Assembly: GCA_902574995.1 (NCBI GenBank) | Contig: CACGPP010000005.1 | Span: forward strand, 1 to 64,000 | DNA: 64,000 nucleotides | DNA from: an uncultured Alphaproteobacteria bacterium | GTDB lineage: Bacteria; Pseudomonadota; Alphaproteobacteria; HIMB59 | Reading direction: 5' to 3' | Shown: one piece after another, positions 1 through 9,073 of the stretch | Position numbering within the stretch: position 1 is the first letter of the stretch | How the letters are laid out: the number at the start of each line of letters is the position of its first letter | The notes under the pieces: generated by a model | The model's database searches: none | The model's input: only the letters and a program-made list of their open reading frames with translations | Told to the model about the DNA's origin: nothing | Position numbers and translations under genes: made by a program

Positions 1-138
1 AAAAAACTTTTAATTGAAAGGGGTATTAAGATTATTTGTATTGGAAGTATTGAAAAAGGGAAGGGTGTAAATTTAAAAAATTTTAATCTTGGTAAAGTAA
101 AAAAATTTGACCATTTTAAAAATAATTATTCTCTTTAA
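1..138 (+). CDS. thiL: C-terminal end of thiamine-monophosphate kinase (partial)
   Basis: An open frame enters from the left edge and stops with TAA at 136-138, giving 45 residues. The end resembles the ThiL C-terminus: an IG-x-IE(K)G-x-GV strand (IGSIEKGKGVNL), a short divergent loop, then the family's terminal aromatic-D-H-F motif (FDHF, about residues 36-39). ThiL phosphorylates thiamine monophosphate to the diphosphate cofactor. Only the tail is visible, so the assignment rests on this short match; a related AIR-synthase-fold kinase such as SelD is the main alternative. It converges on mnmH and overlaps its 3' end by 23 bp. Confidence 0.5.
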   Translation, partial: KKLLIERGIKIICIGSIEKGKGVNLKNFNLGKVKKFDHFKNNYSL

Positions 139-1156
139 TAACTCTTTTAATATTTATTAAGTTGATTTTATTTAGATAAATCTCTTTATATATATTACTG
201 TCATTTTCTGCTCGTGTCTTTCTATAAGCTCTATCATAATGATATTCAATTAATGATTTCACAAACTGAAAATATTCCTTTTTTTTTAAATTTATTTCAA
301 TAAGTTTAAATTCTTCTTTTGGAATAATTTTTTTTAATACAATAAGTGCATTTTTCATTAAATCCGGTGAATTTGTAAAATATTTATAATCTTTTAAAAT
401 GAATTTTACTCTCTCGTTTAAATTACTCTTTATTTTTATATTTTTACCCAAAGGCATATTTTTCCAGATTTTACTTGGAATACTTAACTTTCCAACTTTG
501 ATACTTTCCGCTTCAACCCATATATTTTTTCTTGAATTGAAAGAGTGAAGTTTTTCATAAATTAATGTTTCAAATAATTTTTGTGATGGTTGGACAGTAT
601 TGGGTATATTTCCTAAAATAGAACCTTTATGTTTAGCCAAACCTTCAAAATCGATCACTTGATATTTTTTCGATAATTCATTGATAAAAAGTGTTTTTCC
701 TACACCTGTTACACCCATAATTTGATTAAATTTAAATTTATCAGTATTATTTTCAAAAAAATCCACTACATAACCTCTGTAAGTCTTATATCCACCCTCT
801 AATAATGTTACGTCGTAACCGATTTGTTTAAGAACTAAATATAAACTAAGTGATCTGAGACCACCTCTCCAACAATAAATTAATGTTTTATTTTTTTTAT
901 CAAATTTTATTTTATTAATAATTTTGGAAATATTTGCACTAATAATACTTGCTCCCTCTTTTTTGGCTAAAAAAGAATTCTCTTTATATTTCAATCCTAT
1001 TTCATGTCGTTGTTTATTTGTTAATACAGGATAATTTACTGATCTTGGGATATGGTCTTCATCAAACTCTAATGGGGTTCTTACATCAATTATAGTATTA
1101 TAATCATCGATAGTAGTACTTTTATACGATGTTTTATTTATGCGCATATTTTTCAT
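116..1156 (-). CDS. mnmH: tRNA 2-selenouridine/geranyl-2-thiouridine synthase MnmH (SelU)
   Basis: 346 residues with the two-part architecture of MnmH. An N-terminal rhodanese domain has DVRTPLEFDEDHIP from about residue 24 and the catalytic loop YCWRGGLRS with Cys95. A P-loop domain follows with GVTGVGKT at 148-155 and a conserved EGLAKHKGSILG stretch at 171-182. The family modifies the wobble 2-thiouridine of tRNAs for Lys, Glu and Gln, via a geranylated intermediate, to selenouridine. No selD is visible, so actual selenium use is unknown. The start is ambiguous: Met1 at 1156 or Met4 at 1147. Either way the 5' end overlaps the divergent neighbour's start at 1140. Confidence 0.88.
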   Translation of the reverse strand: MKNMRINKTSYKSTTIDDYNTIIDVRTPLEFDEDHIPRSVNYPVLTNKQRHEIGLKYKENSFLAKKEGASIISANISKIINKIKFDKKNKTLIYCWRGGLRSLSLYLVLKQIGYDVTLLEGGYKTYRGYVVDFFENNTDKFKFNQIMGVTGVGKTLFINELSKKYQVIDFEGLAKHKGSILGNIPNTVQPSQKLFETLIYEKLHSFNSRKNIWVEAESIKVGKLSIPSKIWKNMPLGKNIKIKSNLNERVKFILKDYKYFTNSPDLMKNALIVLKKIIPKEEFKLIEINLKKKEYFQFVKSLIEYHYDRAYRKTRAENDSNIYKEIYLNKINLINIKRVIKENNYF

Positions 1157-1889
1157 AATTTTTTTTATAATATATCCATATTACCTCAACTCTAAAGTAA
1201 TAAATCTAAAATATGAAATTGATTGGAAATCAATTCACCTGGCAGACTTATTCTGGAAAATTAAAATTGAAGATAATTTATATGAAATTGATTTCACAAT
1301 TAAAAGTTATGGTATGACTGACAAAATTTATGGGTATGAGTCTATTACAAAAGTTAGTGGAGAAATTAAAAATGATAGCTTCAATCCCATGATTTACAAA
1401 AGTAAAACAAAAAGTTCTAGACAGGATAGATTTGAAAATATTCTTTTTAACAAGAATGGTACTATATCAAATATTGAAATTTCAAAAGAACTCTCTAATG
1501 ATCAAATAAATTTGCAAAATACTTTAATTAATGATTATCAATTTTTCACTGATCCGATATCACAATTAGTTCAATATTTTATTTTCCAAACAGACTCAAA
1601 AAGGTTAATTATTGATGGAATTAACATTTATAAATTATCATCAGTTACAAAAAATACAGAAAACTTAAAATCTAATAATCCTTCAATATATAAGGGAAAT
1701 GTTGAAGTTATAGATATAGTATTTCCTTTTTTTAAAGGTCTTTATAAAGAGAATAAAAAAAATAACTTAGAAGTTATATCGGTTTATTCATTTGAAAAAG
1801 AAATAATTAAAATTCCTGCTAAATTTAGAATTAATTCAAAAAAATTTAAAGCTAATCTTCATTTGAAAGAATATGAAATTCTTCAATAA
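1140..1889 (+). CDS. DUF3108 periplasmic protein
   Basis: 249 residues beginning with a short hydrophobic secretion signal (MRIFFIIFFIIYPYYLNS), followed by a beta-rich body typical of DUF3108: IDWKSIHLADLFWKIKIEDN near the N-terminus and a DIVFPFFKG-like strand near residue 190. The family is exported and of unknown biochemical function. In alphaproteobacteria it often precedes a small DUF2061 membrane protein, as here. The start codon lies within the 5' end of the divergent mnmH, so the promoters must sit in coding DNA. The stop codon overlaps the next start by one base (TAATG). Confidence 0.7.
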   Translation: MRIFFIIFFIIYPYYLNSKVINLKYEIDWKSIHLADLFWKIKIEDNLYEIDFTIKSYGMTDKIYGYESITKVSGEIKNDSFNPMIYKSKTKSSRQDRFENILFNKNGTISNIEISKELSNDQINLQNTLINDYQFFTDPISQLVQYFIFQTDSKRLIIDGINIYKLSSVTKNTENLKSNNPSIYKGNVEVIDIVFPFFKGLYKENKKNNLEVISVYSFEKEIIKIPAKFRINSKKFKANLHLKEYEILQ

Positions 1890-2320
1890 TGAAAGTAACA
1901 AAAAATAGATCAATCTTAAAAACAATAAGTTATAGAATAGTTGGTTTTATAAATACTTTTTTAATAAGTTTTTTTGTTATTTCTTATGGTTCAGAAAACT
2001 TTGATGCAACTTCTCCATTCTATGTAGCTTTAATTGTTTTCATTTTAAAGATGATTACATACTATTTTCATGAAAGAGTATGGAATTTATACAAATATGG
2101 CAGACTTAATCAAAAAGTAATTAGACTCAGATCATTTTTCAAGGCTCTCACATGGAGATTAGCCGCATCTACAATAACATTTATTTCTGCTATGTTTATT
2201 ACATCAAACTTAAATTGGACAAAATCCATTGTCATTTATGAAATAATGAACGGTATATTAATTTATTATATTCACGAGAGAGTCTGGAATAAAATTCAAT
2301 GGGGCAGAACTAAATTATGA
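1889..2320 (+). CDS. DUF2061 membrane protein with two repeats
   Basis: 143 residues made of two copies of the DUF2061 unit. Each copy opens with an R-S-x-x-K-(T/A)-x-(S/T)-(Y/W)-R signature (RSILKTISYR at 7-16 and RSFFKALTWR at 81-90), has two hydrophobic helices, and ends in an (F/I)HERVWN segment (60-66 and 128-134). It is therefore an inner-membrane protein of about four helices. The molecular function of the family is unknown. It is translationally coupled to the DUF3108 gene (overlap of one base) and overlaps the following gene by 4 bp, so the three are very likely co-transcribed. Confidence 0.75.
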   Translation: MKVTKNRSILKTISYRIVGFINTFLISFFVISYGSENFDATSPFYVALIVFILKMITYYFHERVWNLYKYGRLNQKVIRLRSFFKALTWRLAASTITFISAMFITSNLNWTKSIVIYEIMNGILIYYIHERVWNKIQWGRTKL

Positions 2321-2664
2321 ATTTCATATTTAAAATTGAAAATAATCTTATGGAGCTTTTTAAAGGTAATTTACCTTTGTACAAAAGTTATTGGATTTAT
2401 TACGTTCTTGTTAATTTCCTTATTTCGGCACCTCTATTGCTCGTTACAAAAATACATATACAAAATTTTATTTATACATTTTCGTTATATCTTGTACTAA
2501 ATTTAATCTATTACTTTACATCCTGCATTGGTGTTTGGAGAAGCTCTCAAAAATATGAAGGCAATAAAATACTATCTTTTTTAGCAAGATTAATAGTAGT
2601 AATAGGCATATCTACAACTATCTTAGAATTGAAAACTATCCTTACAATCATTTATAGTTTTTGA
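2317..2664 (+). CDS. Small integral membrane protein, function unknown
   Basis: 115 residues with three or four predicted hydrophobic helices (about 24-42, 48-68 and 88-110) and a GVWRSSQKYEG loop near residue 74. A GVWRSA-x-KY motif recurs in small uncharacterised membrane proteins of Proteobacteria. It overlaps the DUF2061 gene by 4 bp and is probably the third gene of the same transcript. I do not recognise a specific family and propose no function. Confidence 0.6.
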   Translation: MNFIFKIENNLMELFKGNLPLYKSYWIYYVLVNFLISAPLLLVTKIHIQNFIYTFSLYLVLNLIYYFTSCIGVWRSSQKYEGNKILSFLARLIVVIGISTTILELKTILTIIYSF

Positions 2665-2712
2665 TTGTTTAAAAGCCTTCAAATATGAAAAAAAATCCAT
2701 ATTATCAAATTC

Positions 2713-2892
2713 ATGGATGATGAAACACAATTAAAAGTTAGAAAATTTCTGAAAAGGTTAGGGATTAGTTCACAACAAGAACTTAATCAATTCATTGAAA
2801 ATAACCCTGAAGTAAAGGATCTATCTATAAAAGTATCTTTTGAAATTAATAATAAAAATGTTTTTGAGTTTGAAGATAAAATAAATAATTAA
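2713..2892 (+). CDS. Small DUF6494-like protein
   Basis: A 59-residue reading frame starting at ATG 2713 and ending at TAA 2890-2892, five bases before the DUF502 start. The N-terminal half (RKFLKRLGISSQQELNQFIE) resembles DUF6494 proteins, which share R-x-FLK-x-(L/V)G-(V/I)-(T/S)SQ-(R/Q)E followed by a short beta hairpin. It is acidic, cytosolic and without known function. Its position filling an otherwise empty 230-bp gap, in the direction of both neighbours, supports it being real. Confirmation would be conservation of the frame in relatives. Confidence 0.6.
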   Translation: MDDETQLKVRKFLKRLGISSQQELNQFIENNPEVKDLSIKVSFEINNKNVFEFEDKINN

Positions 2893-2897
2893 TATAA

Positions 2898-3545
2898 ATG
2901 AAAAAAATTCAAAATCATTTTATTAGTGGCATATTAATTGTTGCACCATTAGCTTTATCTATTTACGTTGCATGGGTAGTAGTTGGTATTGCAGATAAAA
3001 TATTTAGACCTTTCATACCTCTAAATAAATTTGGTATTCCATCTGAAATACCTGGTGTTGGTTTAATAGTTGCTTTTTTATTTTTTACAATTTTAGGAGC
3101 CATAGCAGGAAGTTTTTTTGGAAAACTTTATCATCGAGTAGTTGACGCTGTTTTATCTAAAATACCTGGCTTAAACTCAATTTATAACACAGTAAAACAG
3201 ATTATTGATACATTTGCTACGACACAGTCTAATGCTTTTAAAGAGGTAGTTCTTATAGAATACCCTCAAAAAGATATCTTTGCTCTTGCATTTTTAACTA
3301 GTGAAACAAAAGGGGAAATAGCAAAAAGAAAAAATCAAAAAATGATAAATGTTTTCATGCCATCTACACCTAATCCAACCACAGGTTTTTTAATGTTTGT
3401 TCCATTATCAAAATGTACCAAACTTAATATGTCTGTCGATCAAGCAATCAAATACATAATTTCTGCTGGACTAGTTACACCCAAAGCTCCGGAAATTAAA
3501 AAAGCTCTTCCTAAAAAGAAAAAAGTTAAAAAGTTAACTAAATAA
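2898..3545 (+). CDS. DUF502 membrane protein
   Basis: 215 residues. Two hydrophobic helices (about 8-30 and 52-74) are followed by the DUF502 core with P-G-L-N-S-I-Y-N-T-V-K-Q (about 94-105) and the downstream FMPSTPNPTTGFLMFVP block. The C-terminus is a lysine-rich tail. The family is an inner-membrane protein with a cytosolic or periplasmic beta domain and no known reaction. It often lies next to recG in alphaproteobacteria, as here, where it converges on recG with a 12-bp overlap. Confidence 0.85.
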   Translation: MKKIQNHFISGILIVAPLALSIYVAWVVVGIADKIFRPFIPLNKFGIPSEIPGVGLIVAFLFFTILGAIAGSFFGKLYHRVVDAVLSKIPGLNSIYNTVKQIIDTFATTQSNAFKEVVLIEYPQKDIFALAFLTSETKGEIAKRKNQKMINVFMPSTPNPTTGFLMFVPLSKCTKLNMSVDQAIKYIISAGLVTPKAPEIKKALPKKKKVKKLTK

Positions 3546-5603
3546 TAGTTTTATTGCTTCTTGCTGCTTAAAAAACATAAGTAGCTTATATATATCTTTC
3601 TTAAATTTTTCATTTTCATACTCTTTTTTTTCAATCAATTTTTTTACATATTGAAGTGCATCTATTATTAGTTCTTGATCATGATAAACATTTACAAACT
3701 TGAATAATGAGTCACCACTTTGACGATATCCTAATATGTCACCAGTGCCTCTAATTTCGAGATCTTTTTCGGATAATTTAAAACCATCTAAGTTTTCTTT
3801 GAATATTTTTAGTCGATTTATCGTATTGTCAGGTAAATCCTTGCCATATAATGCAAAACAATAGCCTTGATTATTACCTCTTCCTACTCTTCCTCTTAAC
3901 TGATGTAATTGAGATAAGCCAAATTTTTCTGCATTTTCAATTACAATATAATCTGCATTTTTATTATCTATACCTACCTCTACTACAGTAGTGGCAACTA
4001 ATATTTTTATATTTCCTTTTTGAAAATTTTGAATAATTCTTTCTTTTTGTTCACTCTTAATTTTACCATGTAACATTTCAACTTCTGAACCAAATATATT
4101 CTGCAAAGACCTAAATCGTGTTTCTACATCTTTATACTTTTGAGTCTCTGATGCTTCAACTAAAGGACAAATCCAGTAAACTTGAGATACATTTGAAATT
4201 TTTTTCTTTAACAAAATTTCTATATCTTTAATTTTGTCAATATTCGATACTTTAGTTATTATTGGTTTTTGAAAAGCTGGCTTTTCTTTTAGTATTACCT
4301 GTTCTATTTCACCATATTGAGCTAATGCAAGTGTTCTTGGAATAGGTGTGGCAGACATTAATAGAATATTTGTGTTTATTCCTTTTTCAGCTAAATACAG
4401 TCTTTGTTGAACACCAAATCGATGTTGTTCATCAATTATTACATATACCAAGGATGAAAAATTTAAATTTTCTTGAAAAATAGCATGAGTACCAATGATA
4501 AAATTGAAAATACCTTTTTCTATTTTTTCATAAATTTTACTTTTATTTTTACTACTTCCAGTGAGTAATATAGGATTAACTTCTTCACTATCTAAGTGAT
4601 TTAGTACATTACTGTAAATTTGATTAGCTAATATTTCTGTAGGTGCCATATACGCAACTTGTTTATGTTTTTGAATAAAAGGGATTGCTGTTAATAAGGA
4701 TACAATAGTTTTACCTGAACCTACATCACCTTGTAATAGTACTGTTTCTCGATATTGAGTATTATTATAATTATTTATATCGTTTATGATTTTATATTGA
4801 TTTTTTGTCAACTCAAAAGGTAGCTCATTTATAAATTTTTCTTGTAAATTAAATTTAAGATTTAAACTTTCATTTTTTCTCTTTGTTTTTTCTTTTAAGT
4901 ATCTAATAGCAAAATAATTTGATACTAATTCATCAACTGCCAACCTTTTTCTAAAATTCTCTCTATTTTCAATATCTTCTTTTACAGAGGGAAAATGCAT
5001 TTTTATTAATGATTCATTAAAATTTGAAAAATTATATTTTTTAATAATATTTTCGTTCAACCATTCTTCAAATTTATTTAAATGATTTTTTGCAGCATTT
5101 AAAACTATTCTGATATCTTTTAATGTGATACCCCTTGTTAAAGGATAAATATTTTCAAAAGTTCTTAACTTATCCTCATTTTCAATCTCTTCTATGTAAT
5201 CAGGGTGTGCTACACTAAGATTGCTTTTATAAAATGATACTTTTCCACTAATAATTAATTCTTTGTTTTCAGGATATTTTTTTCTAAGAAAATTCCCTCT
5301 TATTGAAAAATAAATTATGTTTACGATTAAAGATCCTTTTTCACATTCAATCACGTAGGGTAGTTTAGGATTGAAAGGAAAATGATGTTTTTTTACCTTA
5401 ACGAGAGTGGTAATAGTTTGTCCTTTTTCAAGATTTTTAAAGTCAATATCCTGAGTACGATCTATTGATCTAGTCGGTAAATTATAAAATATATCAATAA
5501 CTGTGTTTATATTTAAATTTTTAAAATAGGACGCTTTCTTTGGACCTATCCCTTTAAGTTTTTCTACATTCTGATATAAAAAATCGAAACTATTGTCGTT
5601 CAT
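3534..5603 (-). CDS. recG: ATP-dependent DNA helicase RecG
   Basis: 689 residues, the usual RecG length. An N-terminal helix-hairpin and OB-type wedge domain (LKGIGPKKASYF near 16-27) precedes a superfamily-2 helicase core with Walker A GDVGSGKT at 292-299, the DEQH box at 391-394, MSATPIPRTLAL, and the QLRGRVGRG motif. The C-terminal EIRGTGDILGYRQSG block is typical of RecG and Mfd. RecG regresses stalled replication forks and processes branched DNA. Its ATG (5603-5601) shares the palindrome CATG with the divergent sdhE start, so the two start codons overlap by two bases. Confidence 0.97.
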   Translation of the reverse strand: MNDNSFDFLYQNVEKLKGIGPKKASYFKNLNINTVIDIFYNLPTRSIDRTQDIDFKNLEKGQTITTLVKVKKHHFPFNPKLPYVIECEKGSLIVNIIYFSIRGNFLRKKYPENKELIISGKVSFYKSNLSVAHPDYIEEIENEDKLRTFENIYPLTRGITLKDIRIVLNAAKNHLNKFEEWLNENIIKKYNFSNFNESLIKMHFPSVKEDIENRENFRKRLAVDELVSNYFAIRYLKEKTKRKNESLNLKFNLQEKFINELPFELTKNQYKIINDINNYNNTQYRETVLLQGDVGSGKTIVSLLTAIPFIQKHKQVAYMAPTEILANQIYSNVLNHLDSEEVNPILLTGSSKNKSKIYEKIEKGIFNFIIGTHAIFQENLNFSSLVYVIIDEQHRFGVQQRLYLAEKGINTNILLMSATPIPRTLALAQYGEIEQVILKEKPAFQKPIITKVSNIDKIKDIEILLKKKISNVSQVYWICPLVEASETQKYKDVETRFRSLQNIFGSEVEMLHGKIKSEQKERIIQNFQKGNIKILVATTVVEVGIDNKNADYIVIENAEKFGLSQLHQLRGRVGRGNNQGYCFALYGKDLPDNTINRLKIFKENLDGFKLSEKDLEIRGTGDILGYRQSGDSLFKFVNVYHDQELIIDALQYVKKLIEKKEYENEKFKKDIYKLLMFFKQQEAIKLLFS

Positions 5604-5850
5604 GAATAATTACTACAAAGATAAATTAAAAAAAATAAAATATCGATGTCAAACATTAGGTATAAAAGAATTAGATGTAATTTTTGAGAGAATTTATTCA
5701 AAACTTGAAAACACTAATGATGAGGCTCTAATTAATCAATTAGATGATTTATTAAAAAATGAAACACAATACATATTCGACTTACTTTTCAATGATTCTT
5801 TCAAAGAAGATAGAATTAAGTACCTTAAAATTATAAATTTATCAAAATAA
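5602..5850 (+). CDS. sdhE: Succinate dehydrogenase FAD-assembly factor SdhE
   Basis: About 82 residues of the SdhE/DUF339 fold. The diagnostic segment is YRCQTLGIKELDVIF, matching R-x-G-x-x-E-L-D of the family except that the usual R(R)G-x-x-E has become T-L-G-I-K-E. SdhE promotes covalent flavinylation of SdhA. I place the start at ATG 5602 rather than an in-frame TTG at 5593, because ATG gives a family-like N-terminus. The recG-sdhE-mfd order is a strong alphaproteobacterial signature and supports the call. mfd begins two bases after its stop. Confidence 0.82.
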   Translation: MNNYYKDKLKKIKYRCQTLGIKELDVIFERIYSKLENTNDEALINQLDDLLKNETQYIFDLLFNDSFKEDRIKYLKIINLSK

Positions 5851-5852
5851 TA

Positions 5853-8800
5853 TTGGAAAATCCTATTTCTAAATTTGGCAATAAATCAATTTTATTATGT
5901 GAAGATGATAAGATAGCTCTAGATTATGAAAATATTCTAAATATACATTATCCCCAAAAGAAAATATGTTATTTTCCAGCACACGACTCTTTGCCATTCA
6001 GTTCTGAAAGTTCATCATCTGACATCTTACTTGATAGGTCAGAAAAATTACAGACATTAACTCATAATGATATAATAATAATAACTTGCAATAATCTTTT
6101 AAAAAAATTTCAAATAAATAAAGATGCTAATCATTTTTTAACATTAACTAAAAATCAAACTATTGAAGCTAATACAATTTTAGAAAAATTAGTTGAATTT
6201 AATCATTCAAACCAAGCAAATGCTTATAATAAACTCGAATTTTCACTAAGAGGTGATATTTTAGATATTTATAACAGTAATAATAATCCTTATAGAATTT
6301 CATTCTTTGATAATGTTATTGAAACAATTAAAGAGTTCAATCCTCAAACACAACTTACTTTTAAAGATGAGAAAGAGAGGATTGATATATTTAACCCTAA
6401 TATTGAGTTATTAGAGCCAAGTAATAAAGATAGTTATTTTGAGGATATCGTTATGGGATATTCCATTTATACAATTAATAGAAGTGACATAATATTGAAA
6501 GAAAAGCTAAATTTTCTTAAAACAATTTTTGATCAAGCCCAACTTGAGACCCCTTTTTCAAATTATTACTTAGATGATAATAAAATAAAAAATTTTAAAT
6601 TTACAAATATATTATCAAGTTCACCTAAATCATTAAAAATTACATCAAATACCTCTTTAGATGAATTTTCTAAAATGAGTAATAAAATATATTTTCATAG
6701 TGGAAAAAATTCCTCCTCAATAGAAAACGAATTTCTTCAAAAGAAAAATATTGAACCAAATTATGGTAATAATTTATATTTCTATAAATCTGTAATCTCA
6801 AAAGACTATCTATTTGATGGAGTCGTACACCTCAATAAAAACACTCATACTACAAAAAAAACGAATTTAGACACTATAATCAATTTTAATGATCTTTCAT
6901 TAGGAGACGCAGTTGTTCATCAAAAGCATGGTATTGGTAGATTTATATCCATTGATAATATTGAAATTAATAATCGAATTAGGGAGTTTATTAGATTAAT
7001 TTACCGCGGTAACGACAAGCTTTTACTACCAATTGAAAATTTAAACTATATTTCAAGATATGGGTTTGATGATAATAATCTACTTCTTGATAAATTAGGC
7101 ACGAATGATTGGATTTTAAGAAAATCTTCAGTTAAGAAGAAAATTCGTTTTCTAGCTAATAAACTTTTAAAAAATGCAGCAAAGAGATCCACTATAAACA
7201 TCAAAGAGTTTCAATATAATAATTCTGATCTTGAGAAATTTAATCAACAATTTCCATTTGTTGAAACTGAGGACCAATTAAAATCAATTGAACGATCTTT
7301 AAATGATTTAAAACAAGATAAACCATCTAATCGCCTTATATGCGGTGATGTAGGATTTGGTAAAACTGAAGTGGCTTTAAGAATTGCATGTGCAACATAT
7401 TTATCAGGTTTTCAATTTGTAATAGTCGTTCCCACCACATTACTAGCGATGCAACACACTAATACATTTAGCGAGAGGTTTTCAGTTTTTAACATCAAGG
7501 TTGCATGTCTATCTAGATTTACTTCGTCAAAAGAAAAAAAAAAAATTTTAACTTCATTAAAGTCAGGTGATATTCAAATTCTTATTGCAACACATAGTCT
7601 TTTTAAAAAAGACATAGAATTTAATAATTTAGGCACACTGGTAATAGATGAAGAACAAAAATTTGGTGTCGATCAAAAGGAATATTTGATCAACAAATAC
7701 CCAACTATTCATTTATTTTCATTGTCTGCCACACCTATTCCTAGAACACTTCAGATGTCTTTATTAGGCTTAAAAGATTTAAGTATTATTGGAACACCTC
7801 CATCAAATAGAATTAGTATAAGAACTTATGTTCAAAAATATGAATCTGTTGTCCTTATTTCAGCAATAAAGAATGAATTAGAGAGGAATGGACAAATTTT
7901 TATTGTTGTACCAAGAATAAGCCATATTCCTTTTGTCGAAAATGAAATTAAAAAATTAAATATAGATCTTTCTTACGGAGTAGGTCACAGTAAAATGAAA
8001 GAAAAAGATATTGAGGATGTGTTTATATCTTTTACAAAAGGTGAGATACAGTGCCTTATTTCTACAAATATTATTGAGTCTGGAATAGATATTAAAAATG
8101 CAAACACACTAATAATATTTAATTCAAATTTATTTGGTTTATCTCAATTATATCAATTGCGAGGTAGGGTAGGTCGTTCAAATAAAAGAGCATATGCATA
8201 TTTATTTCATGACAGTGAAAAATTAATCAATAAAACAGCTCTAAAGAAACTTCAAGTTTTAGCTAATTATGAAAATCTAGGATCAAATTTTCAGTTAGCT
8301 AATGAGGATTTAGAAATAAGAGGCGCAGGTAATTTACTAGGTGATGAGCAAAGTGGTCATGTGAAAGATATTGGAATAGAACTTTACCAAAGTATGTTAA
8401 AAGATGAGGTTGAAAGACAAAAAAATAATAATGCAGAAATTGAAGATGATTATGATGAATTTGAATTCGATGCATTTTTTGAGTATTACATTCCAAAAAA
8501 TTACATATCTGATGATATTTCCAGATTGATTATTTATCGTAAATTTACAAATTCAAAGAATATTCAAGAGCTTAAGAATGTTTTATATGAGATATATGAT
8601 CGATATGGTAATTACCCAGTTGAAGTAACTAATTTATTTAATTTACTAACTATTAAAATTAAATCTCTTACACTTGGTATTTCAAAAATAAATATAAAAA
8701 GAAATTTTATTGATATTACTTTTAAAAAAGCAAGTCAAAAAATACTAGATGATTTAATTCAAATGGCACAAGAAAATATTATAAAAATGCAAAGTTCTAG

Positions 8801-8882
8801 TTCTATTCAGATCAAAAATAATGACAGTAAGGACTTATTTTACACTATAAATCTATTCTATAAAAAGTTAGGATTAAAATGA
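5853..8882 (+). CDS. mfd: Transcription-repair coupling factor Mfd
   Basis: 1009 residues, somewhat shorter than the usual 1,120-1,180. It has an abbreviated UvrB-like N-terminal module (FPAHDSLPFSSES), the RNA-polymerase-interaction domain starting at GDAVVHQKHGIGRF (about 351), a RecG-like translocase with Walker A GDVGFGKT at 498-505 and DEEQKFG from 599, QLRGRVGRSN, and the C-terminal inhibitory domain ending NLFYKKLGLK. Mfd removes stalled RNA polymerase and recruits UvrA. The start must be TTG 5853: no usable in-frame ATG precedes the conserved N-terminal block, and sdhE stops at 5850. Confidence 0.96.
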   Translation: MENPISKFGNKSILLCEDDKIALDYENILNIHYPQKKICYFPAHDSLPFSSESSSSDILLDRSEKLQTLTHNDIIIITCNNLLKKFQINKDANHFLTLTKNQTIEANTILEKLVEFNHSNQANAYNKLEFSLRGDILDIYNSNNNPYRISFFDNVIETIKEFNPQTQLTFKDEKERIDIFNPNIELLEPSNKDSYFEDIVMGYSIYTINRSDIILKEKLNFLKTIFDQAQLETPFSNYYLDDNKIKNFKFTNILSSSPKSLKITSNTSLDEFSKMSNKIYFHSGKNSSSIENEFLQKKNIEPNYGNNLYFYKSVISKDYLFDGVVHLNKNTHTTKKTNLDTIINFNDLSLGDAVVHQKHGIGRFISIDNIEINNRIREFIRLIYRGNDKLLLPIENLNYISRYGFDDNNLLLDKLGTNDWILRKSSVKKKIRFLANKLLKNAAKRSTINIKEFQYNNSDLEKFNQQFPFVETEDQLKSIERSLNDLKQDKPSNRLICGDVGFGKTEVALRIACATYLSGFQFVIVVPTTLLAMQHTNTFSERFSVFNIKVACLSRFTSSKEKKKILTSLKSGDIQILIATHSLFKKDIEFNNLGTLVIDEEQKFGVDQKEYLINKYPTIHLFSLSATPIPRTLQMSLLGLKDLSIIGTPPSNRISIRTYVQKYESVVLISAIKNELERNGQIFIVVPRISHIPFVENEIKKLNIDLSYGVGHSKMKEKDIEDVFISFTKGEIQCLISTNIIESGIDIKNANTLIIFNSNLFGLSQLYQLRGRVGRSNKRAYAYLFHDSEKLINKTALKKLQVLANYENLGSNFQLANEDLEIRGAGNLLGDEQSGHVKDIGIELYQSMLKDEVERQKNNNAEIEDDYDEFEFDAFFEYYIPKNYISDDISRLIIYRKFTNSKNIQELKNVLYEIYDRYGNYPVEVTNLFNLLTIKIKSLTLGISKINIKRNFIDITFKKASQKILDDLIQMAQENIIKMQSSSSIQIKNNDSKDLFYTINLFYKKLGLK

Positions 8883-9073
8883 TGGAAGATCAACAACTCC
8901 CAAAAACTAATGCAGAGTGGGCAAACTATTATGAGTCTATAATAGCCGAACTTACTGAAAATCAAAAAAAAATAGGTGAACCTATTTCAATAGATGAATT
9001 TTATGAACTTCCTATAAAAAGGAAACAGAAATATATCAAAAAACTATATTTTAAAATTGGCGATGCAGAGTAA
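8879..9073 (+). CDS. Small hypothetical protein between mfd and an oxygenase gene
   Basis: 64 residues, charged and soluble, with no signal peptide or membrane helix (NAEWANYYESIIAELTEN near the N-terminus, lysine-rich C-terminus). Its ATG overlaps the mfd stop in an ATGA arrangement and its 3' end overlaps the next gene, so it looks translationally coupled and genuine. A second in-frame ATG at 8882 is an equally possible start. I do not recognise the family. The pattern of alternating helices suggests a small helical protein. Confidence 0.55.
   Translation: MMEDQQLPKTNAEWANYYESIIAELTENQKKIGEPISIDEFYELPIKRKQKYIKKLYFKIGDAE

Noticed and set aside
8299..8496. Antisense open frame inside mfd
   Set aside because: His-rich low-complexity translation of conserved Mfd helicase sequence; a shadow frame.
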